Assembly (NCBI GenBank): GCA_028095005.1
Contig: CM051459.1
Span: forward strand, 310,126,513-310,190,512
Source of the DNA: Rhynchospora pubera
Taxonomy: Eukaryota; Streptophyta; Magnoliopsida; Poales; Cyperaceae
Length of the DNA: 64,000 nucleotides
Direction: 5' to 3'
The position numbers were made by a program, and so were the translations under genes. The number at the start of each line of letters is the position of its first letter. Position 1 is the stretch's first letter. Below the pieces are notes generated by a model. That model made no database searches, was not told the DNA's origin, and was given only the letters and a program-made list of their open reading frames with translations. Positions 1-10,375 of the stretch are shown here, piece by piece.

Positions 1-1640
1 CCAAAATAGAAAAACAAAAAAATATGCAAAAAATCTGAAAAAATAAGTATTAGATAGAGAAAAAGAAGGAGAACATATTGAAGGTAAGAAAAATTAAATT
101 TGAATAATACTTGATATTTTTTTTCATATTGAATAATACTCCATTACTTGATATTGTTTTTTCCATAATTTCATATCTCATTCAAGGAGGAAGAACTCAA
201 TCTATCTAATAAAAACTATATATTATCCAATCAAAAATTCTCTATAATATTAGAAGAGTAATTATATTAACCATCTCGTATTCTCGTGTCACTGAATATA
301 TGAATAAATAGATTGAATATCTATCGGATAAGGATAATGTCCATAATTTTTTTTTTGTCAAATATGAATATATAGATCGTTTAGTGGTCAAAACCATATC
401 GGTATCCAAATGTTTTTGCCGGATTCGGATATGAACCATAGGGTTCAGTAATATTTTTATGTATAAATAATGATGTGAGCTAACAATTTATCTAGAAAGA
501 TATTCATTTTAATTTTGAAAAGGAACTAAAATTGTGAAATAATATTGGCTGCCTCTGTTAGAAGCCACTTTCGCTAGACATTATACTCAATATCAAATTT
601 TATATAAAAAAATTAAAATATTATTATTGAAGCGTTCTCTTTTATTTATATATTTTTTTGTTATGTTAATTAGTACTTTTATTAATAACTAGTAAGCGCA
701 TGTGGGCAGAATATAATGTGTGAAGAAAAATATTAATCCAATTAGATATATTGTCCATTCATTGGTTTAAGGTCAAGATTATCTTGACCGGCGCTAAAAG
801 TAATAACAATATTCACATGGTTAAACAAACAAAATCAATAAAAATACACACGTGAATAGTTCAAAAAAAATAATTCGGTAAAAAGAAATATATTTTTTCA
901 ATAAAAGATTTCATATAAAAATATACTTGCATCAAATGTTAAAAAATAATACAACATGAAAAAAAATTTGAATCGCTCTTGCTCCACTATTGTAACGAAT
1001 AACGGTTATACTCAAATGAAGACATGTTTTACACATTCTAATTAACATGTTAACATTTCGAATTGAAATCTATTATTAAAATTCAGGAGTTTTCTATATA
1101 AAATAAAGATCATGGAACCATAATTTCAATAACTGAAATTTAACTTATATTTCGTACATAAAGTCCAACCATAAGTAATAACAATCTTGATTGATATTTT
1201 CTCTTTGTCGTGTTTATATATGTGAGTCTCTCCGTTTAATATTTATAATATAATGTTGTGCCTATTACAAGAGTTATACAAATAATATTTGTAGTGAGTT
1301 CACTTGATGCTTTGAACAAGTTTTTAGTTTGAGATTACAACTTCAATCAGATAAAGCATCAAATATCACACTTAAAATTTCAACATTTCTTGTTCAGTAA
1401 ATCCCTTAAGTTTGCAGAACTAAGCATAATAAAATCTGGCTTGGTTCGTAGCATCTGATTGCTAGCATGAGACGTTGACACGGTTGACTAAGCAAATAAA
1501 ATACAATTTTAATATAATCAGGAAATAACTTACCAACATACTCAAAATTCCATTTAAAAAAGAATTGCAAGAGAGTGTTACATTAAACCTTTAAACAGAA
1601 TTAGGTAAAAGAAGGATTACAATGAAACTAATCAAAATAT
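1..1640. other. AT-rich intergenic DNA, no gene seen
   Basis: Very AT-rich sequence with frequent stops in all frames; the longest open frame is about 65 codons and resembles nothing I know. No tRNA, clear terminal inverted repeat or tandem repeat was recognised. Confidence 0.6.
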
Positions 1641-1817
1641 GTATCCAAAAATTAGCGCCATAGCTGAGGATCCTTGCTGCAGTGCTGTGCTGCCTGATAC
1701 TTCCTTGACTACAGCAGAAATTGCACAATCACAAATGAAATCGAATGTGCAGTATTTATCATCGTATGCTGCTGTACATGTTGGTCGGCCCCACCAAGTG
1801 TGAGGTTCCAGATGTAT

Positions 1818-2689
1818 TTATATTGTTGATTTTTCAAAAATGCGCCAGATCTTCAATTTCTCATCTCCTGAGACAGATGCTACTGTGCATCCGTCTGGAC
1901 TCTACAATTCACAAAAAGGAAAAGATAAAACAAAGGAAAACTCAGATAATAGGCAAGCCAAATACTGTGCACAGATGAATTTACAATTCTTTATATATTT
2001 TTCAACCGTACAGAAACAAATATCAGACTTAGGACATTGATTCAACTAGATTTCAGTGCCTAGGCAAAGATAAAACAACCAAATTAAATTTGTAAGACAT
2101 GATAATTTCATACCTGAGCCAAATAAAGTACAGGAAGTACAGGAGAGGCGTGACCGGTGAGCTCAGCCATCTTACTCATAGATGAGTACTTCCAGAGTAC
2201 CAGCTGGTTCTTTGTAAGACCATGCGAGCTGACCAACTCCCAATCACTTTTGCTCCACAACAAGCCACAAATCTGCGACCCCGTATTCACCGACTTCAAG
2301 TAGGTACCTGCACTCACATTCCAGAATTTGATGCATTTGTTGGCTTTGCCCCCACCTGATGCTAGTAGGTTGTTCTGGAAGGGACACCATGCAAGCGCTC
2401 TTACTGCGGCAGTGTGGTTGTTTAACCTGTGGAGTGGGCTGCATTTAGAGATGTCCCATATGGGGAGAAGTTTATCGTTTCCCCCGCTTGCTAGGTACTG
2501 TCATGAGGAAGACCATTTGAGACTGCATATAGCATCTGTGTGTTCGTCGTAAGTGCTGACAACAGGGGAGCGAATCCTGACATCGTGGTTGATGATCACA
2601 CCGTCTGCGATGCGAGTCGTGAGGAGGTGCTTGTTCCGAGCGAGAGACCCTACTGGCAGACTTTGATGATTTCCTTGTAGAGATCTTAT
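1818..2689 (-). pseudogene. CDC20: CDC20-type APC/C activator, 3' two-exon remnant
   Basis: CDC20 is the WD40 co-activator that brings substrates to the anaphase-promoting complex. Two exons are readable on the minus strand. Exon 2689-2114 follows an acceptor (TTTTAACAG) and encodes WD40 blades with hallmark stretches NNHTAAVRALAWCPFQNN, NTGSQICGLLWSKSD and MSKMAELTGH; it ends CTCAG at a GTATGA donor. Exon 1901-1818 follows TTGTAG and encodes SPDGCTVASVSGDEKLKIW, the expected last blade, then TAA. The joint is phase 0 as in plant CDC20. Defects: an in-frame TGA at 2501-2503, a three-residue duplication near VLPVLYLAQ, and absence of the N-terminal C-box part and first blades. Directly upstream is a PYL fragment, so the 5' half was lost or replaced. 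It is probably a pseudogene, although its splice sites are intact. Confidence 0.85.
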
Positions 2690-2710
2690 CTGTTAAAAGG
2701 TATCAACTTG

Positions 2711-3784
2711 TTAGTACTTTACTACTTTTGGAAACCCTGAAGCCACTTCAATCTCCCTGATGCCCCTGACCTCCAGACCTTCCCTCATAACAGACTGTTT
2801 CACAAATGGCTTGTACCTCTGTAGCTCATCAAAACTCCTCACCATGGACCACACCTGCAGTTTTGAATAACAAAATTTAAGAGCTATTGAACTTTTGCTT
2901 GCTTCTTTGTAGTTTTCCAAATTGTCAGCAGGTAGCATGACACATTGATATGAATTAGCATGTGTCATACTAGCGGTGCTAAATTCAAAATTTTATTTTA
3001 ATGCTAATAGCAAGAGTTGTCCAGAGATTAATTTATCAAAGGTAGGAAATTTATTTATAATTCAAGTAACGGGCAGTAGGGAATCATTAAACATATTGAA
3101 CCTATAAACGCCACCGACCATAAATAAGTTTGGTGTTAGGAATAATCTGACTTTAGCAAAAATTATCAAATTATCCACCAAATGCTTGCATACTGGGTCA
3201 ATAAATACATAAAGCCTGTAATCTTAGACAATCTCTAAGAATTTATATAGCCAGTATTCTATATAATTAAAATATTATTCAAAAAATAATAAAATATGTA
3301 CAAGTTTTCTGCTATTAAGAACACCCTTGAAGCAATCATATAAAGATTCATGGGGCTATCATAATTCATCATACTGCTCCCAGATGTGCTATTTTCTTGA
3401 ATGTCTCCATGCAATATGATCAACTAATACCACAAGAGACAAATAATGGTCTAATATACCTCCAATAGAGAAAAACTTACCAACATAAGCAACAACACTC
3501 GCTGATAATTGTTCTGATTTCGCAAAAGGAAAAAAGATGGTGAAAGAAACAGAAAACTAAAAATCAATAATTAGAAATAAGAGATCAAAACTTACGGCAT
3601 CAAGAGGAGCATTTATGTGCTTAACAAGGGCAGAGGTGCACTGGCTCTCTCCCAGCCAATGCTGGTGCAGCAGTCTAGCACGCTCCATATCAAAGGCTAG
3701 TGCTCTTCCTTCACCATTGGGCCCCTCCTCATCTATCAGCTTCCATCCTGTTAGATACTCCCCTCTGTTCATATCCAACACCAT
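2711..3784 (-). pseudogene. Truncated PYL ABA-receptor copy A (exon 1 plus partial exon 2)
   Basis: Exon 1 (3784-3596, 63 codons) runs from ATG to GCC before a GTAAGT donor and carries the PYL signature ESQCTSALVKHINAPL, with the lysine that contacts the ABA carboxylate in this family. Exon 2 starts at 2854 after CTGCAG and reads VWSMVRSFDELQRYKPFV, then reaches the gate region as SGFPK instead of SGLPA and stops at TAA (2711). The rest of exon 2 (latch, HRL) and exon 3 are missing. Immediately beyond the stop come a branch-point-like TACTAAC and the CDC20 acceptor, so the PYL piece abuts CDC20. Loss of the latch and C-terminal helix should abolish ABA/PP2C binding. It resembles the intact gene at 28.5-30.5 kb but is clearly diverged. 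Confidence 0.85.
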
Positions 3785-3903
3785 CTCTGCAACTCATTCT
3801 GTTTTGCAAAGTTTTTGTATTCTTATTTCTTATTTCTTGGTTTCTCTCTTATAATATCTCTTGGTTTCTCTCTTTTCTTAACCCAAAAACAATGGAAAGG
3901 TCA

Positions 3904-4057
3904 CGAGGATTATGCATCCCTTTACCAGCAGGTAACCTGATACGAATTCAATCTCCTTGATGTTCCTAACCATCAAATCTCCTTCCCTCATGACACACCA
4001 TTTCACAAACACCTTGTACTTCTGTGGCTCATCAAATCTTCTCACCAAGGACAATAC
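3904..4057 (-). pseudogene. PYL exon-2 remnant, copy B
   Basis: After an acceptor (CTGCAG) the minus strand reads VLSLVRRFDEPQKYKVFVKW and continues MREGDLMVRNIKEIEF to the gate. The gate SGLPA is present only if one base is restored near 3936 (TCAGG followed by TTACCTGCTGG), so it is frameshifted. No exon 1 or 3 lies next to it. The flanking DNA to 4190 matches PYL intron 1 of copies A, C and D. Confidence 0.8.
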
Positions 4058-4254
4058 CTGCAGTTTCGAATTTCAAAATTTATGTTAACTGCTATTTTTA
4101 ACTGTTACTTGCTTCTCTTTAGTTTTCTGAATTATCAACAGATAGCATGATACATTGAAATGAGTTTAGCTGGTGCTAAATACAAATTTGCTTTTGATGC
4201 TTGTCTATAGATTAATTAACAAAGGTAGCAACTTTTAATTACAATTCAAGTAAA

Positions 4255-5070
4255 CAAACAATAATGAGCACTAGCTGGCAGAGCCAACCTCCAATCGTCC
4301 CAACACCGAGCACTGCTTGACGAATGACTTATTCTTTTGCGGCTCATCAAATCTTCTCACCAACCACACCTGCATTTTTAAGAAACAAAATTGATGTTAA
4401 GAGCCATTTGAACAGTTGCTTGATTCTCTTTAGTTATCCTAATTGTCAGCAGGTAGCAATTGATGCATTTATACTGATCAGCATGTCTTATACTAGCTGT
4501 TGCCATAGGCGAGTCTAAGTGTATCAAATGGGGTGCAATGTCACCCATTTTTTTTTTTCCAATCAAATATTCTTATATATATTTTTATTGTAATATGGAC
4601 AATTTCTTAAGAAAATTACTATTTGAACCCCATAAAATGTAAATATAATTCTATTGGTGACCCTATAATTAAAAATTTAACATTTTTTTACAATGATAGT
4701 TCATAAAAATTAATTATTTATCTTTATTTATTCGAGTGAACCCCATCTAAAATTTTTCTGGCCTCGCCATTGGCTGTTGCTAAGTACAAAAATTGGTTTT
4801 AACACAAATATGAAAGAGCTATCAACAGAAAATTAGATTAACCAATAAAAGATGGGAGAAATAAAATAACTTCAAAGAATCCTACAATGCCCACGAATTG
4901 ACTCCAAAATAAATTCAGTCCCTAGGATTGATTTGTGTTTAGCAAAAATAATCAGAATGTTGCCCAAAAAAGATATTATTTATTGGATGATCTGGTCCCA
5001 ATGGGTTTGATGTAGGTCTTAAGATATTAATTTGTAGAACTCTTTTTCAGATTAGAAGGACAAAACAGTT
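4255..5070. repeat. Segmental duplication unit (PYL intron/exon-2 derived), mate at 22.69-23.13 kb
   Basis: By eye, the same ordered blocks occur here and at about 22690-23130: exon-2 piece, 'agcaggtagcaattgat' versus 'agcaggctgcgatttattg', 'actgatcagcatgt', 'aataaaagatggga', 'ttgcccacgaattgac', 'agtccctagg' and 'gatgtaggtcttaag'. This indicates a duplicated tract of several hundred bases extending outside the exon. A partial relation to the DNA beside copies A and B is also visible. Confidence 0.7.
4281..4369 (-). pseudogene. PYL exon-2 remnant, copy C
   Basis: After a TGCAG acceptor the frame reads VWLVRRFDEPQKNKSFVKQC and then degenerates before the gate. Short by about half of exon 2. 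It is the closest relative of the remnant at 22.7 kb, with which it shares the following several hundred bases. Confidence 0.75.
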
Positions 5071-5355
5071 TATGCTTTAGTCATTTAATTATTCATTGCA
5101 TATGTTCCCCGGTCACCAAACTAGGAATCATTGCATAGCTCGAATGATTAGAAATTTTGTCTATAGACTGTTTATGTTACACTAATTATATATGGATACA
5201 CAATACTATTTGTATTCTGCACCCTTCATGCATTTAACAATAAGCACAGTACTATTTGTATTTGACTTCTGTGCTACTACTATTTTAGACTTATTTGTTG
5301 ATTGACAAATGAAAACGAGGGATGAGGGAAGTTGTTCCTCACCGAAGAAGGTGGT

Positions 5356-7282
5356 CTACATTGGCAAGTTCTCATATTTCTCTTCGTATTTCTGTTGAAC
5401 CGCAAGCAATTCATTGCGCAAAAATTGAGATTGTTCTTCATTTTGGACTGCCTTACCACATATTGGTGTTAGTATACGAACTAAATCAGCATTACGGTTC
5501 CTAACATCCAACAGAGGATCTTCAATCACCCTTCTGCCCTCTAAATCCACAACGATAACATCTTTTGCCGCTTTGGTCCAACGGTTGAGAACGTACCTCG
5601 GTGGTATCACCTTAATATCCTCCCGATTCAACACCTTCAATGCATGCCAACACAAAATACCCTCTCTTTCAAACTTCTTACAAGAACATGAAACTGTTTG
5701 GTCTTCCCGAGTCCAAACAACTTGTCCACTCTTATGTGGGGTTTCATTATCAATATCACACATAGCAACTGTGTACGTATCACCCTCTAGACATTCTATG
5801 TAAGCTGAACCAGATAACTCAAACTCAGCTTGAAACAACTCAAACACTTTGGGCGTGTACAACTTTCTGGCTTCACGAAGAATAGGAACATTCAACTTGA
5901 GTCTTGGTAATTTGCTTGCCATGTCGGACTCGGACTTGATCTCCCTCTCATGATTTTCATCAAGATCCCTATCAAAGTATTCCAAAAATCTACAAATATC
6001 CAACTTGCAATTTAAATAGGCTTTCAAGTTCGAGCTTATGCTCACACTTGCTTGTGCACAAAGGATTCCCAAAGTGTAAGCATTTTTCATAAAACAATGT
6101 GCCCACTTTTTTCTGCTATCATATATGATTTCTAGCCACTTTTCTCTACCATTCAACTTTCCCCTGAGAGCATTAAAAGCATCCTCGAACTCCTTTTCCT
6201 CCTCGTACCTGAACATACAAGCCACACAAAATCAATGACATTCATAACTCATAAAATTACAAACAAAAATGGACAGAGAAATCAAAATAAAAAAAATACC
6301 TGTACATACAAGCCTTAAAATCTCCCGTTATGTCAATCCCATCCTTGTTGAAGCGTGACAAATATTTCACACAATTTTGTTCAATATGCCACGTACATAA
6401 ACCATGCCTTGTATCCGGCATTACTTTCTCTAAAGCATGCTCCATTGAACAATTTTGTTTGGTAAATATGGTGATGGGCTTTTTGCCGCCATGTGCCTCC
6501 AGAAATTTTGTAAACACCCATTCAAAAGACTCTTTTGATTGGTCACACATGAGAGCCGCACCAAAAATCACAATCTCTCTAAAATGATTAAAGCCAACGA
6601 AAATACCAAATGCCCACTTTTCATTATTGGTGCCAAATAAAGTATCAAATTCCACTACATCTCCAAACCGAGCATAAGCCACAATCATCTTTGCATGTGT
6701 CCAAATGACATTTGCTATTTCTCCTTCTTCGGTGGTATCTTCAAAATGTTTGAAAGACGGGTCTTCCAAAGCATGCTTTTCAAAGTACTTCATCATAGCA
6801 ATGGCCGACCCATATTTCATTACTTGCTTTTGTACTCCCAAACTATCAGCCAAATGAATGCCAATGTCCGCTATTTCAGGTATTTTGGGTTGGCTGGGTA
6901 TTAAATAACAAGTTGGCTGTTGGAGAGGATGGTTGTGGTCAGAAACAAATTCCACAACTTTATATTTTTGGGTTTCTTTATCCAATTTTACTTTTAAACG
7001 AGCTTGACAACCGGTCCGCGTCTCTGCTCGAGGCTTCTTCGTTAAATGATCTCGCTTATCTACTCCTCTTTTACCTTCGCAAGAGCACAAAAAAAGCTTC
7101 GAAGTAATTATATCATCTTTTATGTTCTTGTGGCCATAGCTTAATCTTACCCCAAAACCAATTCTTTCACCATAATCTCTCCAAGCCGACCATGCTTCAT
7201 CCACTGTTTGAAATTCCTTGCCCAAACGAGGAACAAAATCATCTTGTTGTTCTTCCATAGCCTTCATGAAAGTAACAGACAA
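5356..7282 (-). CDS. FRS: FAR1-RELATED SEQUENCE (FRS) protein, two coding exons
   Basis: A domesticated Mutator-type transposase acting in plants as a nuclear transcription regulator (FHY3/FAR1 family). Exon 1 is 7282-6300 and exon 2 is 6208-5356; the 91-bp intron is GT...AG, and splicing joins CMYR to YEEEKEF in frame, giving 611 residues. Residues ~22-120 are the FAR1 DNA-binding domain (C66, C68, C92, then HNHPL at 116-120 as zinc ligands). Residues ~160-330 are the MULE transposase-like core (FDTLFGTNN at 212-220; CTWHI at 296-300). Residues ~500-516 are the SWIM zinc finger (CSC...C-W-H). The first acidic residue (D213) remains, but the usual second-Asp motif TDQD reads FTKQN, so transposition is not expected. 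The start could also be the third Met (MEEQQDD). No frameshift or internal stop. Intactness argues for a host gene rather than a live transposon. Confidence 0.93.
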
Positions 7283-8608
7283 ACAATTAGTAGATAGATT
7301 AAGGATATTATTGACATGTCTTCATATTTTGAAATTATTGCATGATTGTCTCATTAATTAAACACATCCTTTCCAATATATGTAACAAATAACATTCGAT
7401 TCCATAAACAGACCTTAAAATGTTCTAATAGGAAATGCTCTTTCAATGGTTGCTGTTGCATCTGGCAAAAATTAAAGCCAATTTGTTTCACTTGTGAAGC
7501 AGATTTAAGCTGATGCTAGTATTTGAAATGATGCATTCATACTGGGTGCATACTAGCTGGTTCAGTTCCAAGCATAAAGGATACCTAATTGGTATTAACC
7601 AGATCTATTATCCAATTTTTCATGGACCTAATTACCTAACTAAACAAAGGTTCTGCCAAATCGAACTCTATTCCTAGCAAATTCATGCAGAACAAAAGAA
7701 AAACCGAATATTAGATGACTATGAACAAAATTCAGTCAAAAGCTAGATTGAAATTGGCAAAACAATATGAGCTATTCTCAAATTGCAACCAAAATCATGT
7801 CATTCTGTGTGCACGCAAGTCTAAAAAGGATGGAAGAGGGGTTGTTGATCGGGGAGGGTGAGGGAGGGGCAGAACCGCAGAAGATAGAGAGATGTGTAGG
7901 ACTACTTCGAGTAACAAACATTAAGCTTTACTAAACCTAACAAGACTCCAGAACATACTGGTTTCTACTTCCATCTTGTAGACCCTAAGTATCTCCGCAA
8001 ATTGTATAATTTTTACGCAATTAGAACTAACAGGCATTAAGCTTTACTTAACCAAAGATGATTTGGAAACTATTATAACAAACTCAAACTGAAGGACTAC
8101 CCTATGAAACAAAAAACATGTACGCTCTGCGACGTCTTGTATACACTCTTTTGGAGGAAATTGGTTGAAGGATGGATATTTAGTTGTTTAGGACATGATC
8201 ATTAGATAGGTTCACCAGTGGTACCATTAGATAGAGGTTCTAGTGTGGATAAGGCCTAGCACATGGCAATGTTACACACAACAACCGATAACGTGATGTT
8301 CTTCTCTCGAGCATTTCAGCGAACACCTGACATGCAGCAATAGCCCTTGAGCATAACGTTATATGGAACAACAAGTGAGAAAATACCCATCTCGAGACAC
8401 GAATCGAGCGCATAGAATGAGAAATCTGGTTGGCCATTGTCGACCAGTGGATTCAGAATCGAGTAAATTGGACAGTTGTTGCCTCGTATTTTTTTTTTTA
8501 TTTCAACACAGGAATTAGAATATTTACTAAAACTATTCGTACCAGTATAAATTATTCTTATGGTCCGTCAAATTTGCAACAGAAGGCCAAGTAAAAAAGT
8601 TAATTTAC
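7283..8608 (-). other. Probable 5' UTR intron of the FRS gene
   Basis: No coding potential was recognised. A GTAAATTA donor lies at 8608 on the minus strand after a GC-richer leader, and FRS genes often have a non-coding first exon, so this tract is best read as a 5' UTR intron. The exact acceptor upstream of the ATG at 7282 was not determined. Confidence 0.45.
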
Positions 8609-8850
8609 CTGTCTCCTTCTTTCGAGCAGCTCGTGAGAGACTGAGAGGCGGATGGATGGTGAATGGTGAGGCTGAGGCGGATGCTGGCAGGCGCGCGCAG
8701 AGATATAAATTTGGGCCGAGCACGGAGACGGAGCAGAGCGAGGTGACGGAGAACCTAGGGTTCAGCAATTGGAGTCGAATAGGTAGAGGCGAGAGCAGAC
8801 GAGAGGTTTGAGAGAACGGAGAGGAAAGAGCCAGAGATCGATTGGAGTGT
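8609..8850 (-). other. Candidate non-coding first exon/leader of the FRS gene
   Basis: A GC-rich, CT-rich island stands out from AT-rich surroundings. On the minus strand it has leader-like CTCTC and CCTAGGGTT-type motifs and ends GACAG before GTAAATT, a good donor. A short frame here in both orientations resembles no protein. The transcription start is not visible; upstream TATA evidence is weak. Confidence 0.45.
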
Positions 8851-8859
8851 TTTAATGAG

Positions 8860-9710
8860 ATCGATCTACACCGCTTATCAAGTTCTGATCGAACGGCTCA
8901 AGATCAGTGGCATTTACCGGAAGTCCGGAAGCCAAATGTGCAGTTGCATCTCAAAAAAAATACTAATGTACCATTTTGTTCGAAAATACTACCAGTCTAA
9001 CACTCAAAATCTTACTTTTTTATTAATGTCTGAAAAGTTAATACAAGCTATTGAACATAAAAAGCAACATATCAAAGTTTTATAATTAGAGAAAGTTTTA
9101 CATTTTTTTAAGATTTTGAAATTGATCCTTTTAGTACGAGTCATTTTTCAAAAAACCTAAAAAAATATAAAACTTAATTTGATATAATACTTTGATATAT
9201 AAATCACATTGACTGACTTAAATTCATTGTTTTTATATCACAATATGATATTACATTATCACAATTTGATATTTATTATTATGCGGAAAAAAAACACTTC
9301 ATACTTTGTATTTTGCAAATTATTATTATAATTACTTATCAAAAGACATATACTTATTTTTGTAATGATATATTTGAATCAAACTTTCCATTCCTCATCA
9401 AAAAGTGAACAGTAGATTTACAACCCGTTTGAAGTACTAAATCTCATAAAATAAAAATAAATTATCAGTTTTCCACTAAAATAAATCTCATAAAAGAATA
9501 TTATTTTTTTAAAAAAAAATCCGTATCCATGGAAATCGTTTTCTTTTGAATACTTTGACAATACTTTCTCAAATAAAGTAAAAAATAATAATAACTTATC
9601 AATATAATATTATATTTCTAAATTAGTTGTGTATCAACATTTCATTGTTAAATTTTATTTAATATCTTTTAAATGATAATAAAATTATCAATTATTGCAA
9701 TTTTAAATTC
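8860..9710. other. AT-rich intergenic DNA
   Basis: No gene, RNA or clear repeat boundary was recognised. If the FRS gene begins near 8850, the first few hundred bases hold its promoter. Confidence 0.5.
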
Positions 9711-9712
9711 TT

Positions 9713-10283
9713 GGGCCATTTGGATGGTATGGAAATAAGGAAGAATAACTTCTTTGTAAGATTAGATTCTTCCTAGACATCCAAACAAGTTAGGAATAAA
9801 GAGAATAATAGCTTCTTCCTAGAAATAGTTTCTTTCTAGAAATAGCTTCTTCCAATAATTATATATACATAATTTCAACAAAATTAGCTAAACACTAATA
9901 GCTAAATGAAATTCTATGCGCTCTTTAATTAGTACTTTATTTAATATTAAAATAATAATTTATTTAAATTAATATTAATTTGTTTATTCCTAACTCACAA
10001 TCCAAACAATATTTTTTCTTTCCGGAATAATACTCTCCCCACTCTTCCCAAAGTTACACTCTTCCCAATATTTTCTTCCTAAAATCCTTGGGGCTGTTTG
10101 GATCATATGGGAATAGGAGGAATTTACTATTCCTAGGCATAAATTTATTATAAACAATTCAAACTCTTCACAAAATTACACACTTCCCAATACTTTATGT
10201 CTAGGAATAGAAAATTCATCTTATTCCTAAGCGATCCAAACGGTCCCTTATTCCTTCTTTATTCCCATACCATCCAAACGAGC
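9713..10283. mobile_element. MITE of the 'GTTTGGAT' family, interrupted by a second MITE
   Basis: Ends are GGGCCATTTGGATGGTATG at left and, at right, the inverse CATACCATCCAAACGAGC, each followed inward by AATAAGGAAGAA-type sequence. The inner part is split by a related element at 10090-10247. No coding capacity. Boundaries are approximate because a target duplication was not clear. Confidence 0.7.
10090..10247. mobile_element. Inner 158-bp MITE nested in the 9.7-10.3 kb element
   Basis: TIRs are GGGGCTGTTTGGATC and the inverse of GATCCAAACGGTCCC. The centre has the family core 'ataaatttattataaaca' and 'tcttcacaaaattacacac', found in many other copies in this window. Confidence 0.8.
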
Positions 10284-10375
10284 TAGTGAACAATAAATTT
10301 ACATCAAATATTTAATATATTTTTATGCACATGACAGCTGATTATCACATTTTAAATATTAAATTACAAAATTAT

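Noticed and set aside
5322..5803. Plus-strand ORFs over the FRS gene
   Set aside because: Antisense shadows of the FRS second exon.
7440..7600. Possible fifth PYL intron-derived copy
   Set aside because: Only scattered words ('gcatactagctgg', 'agctgatgcta') match; too weak to claim homology.
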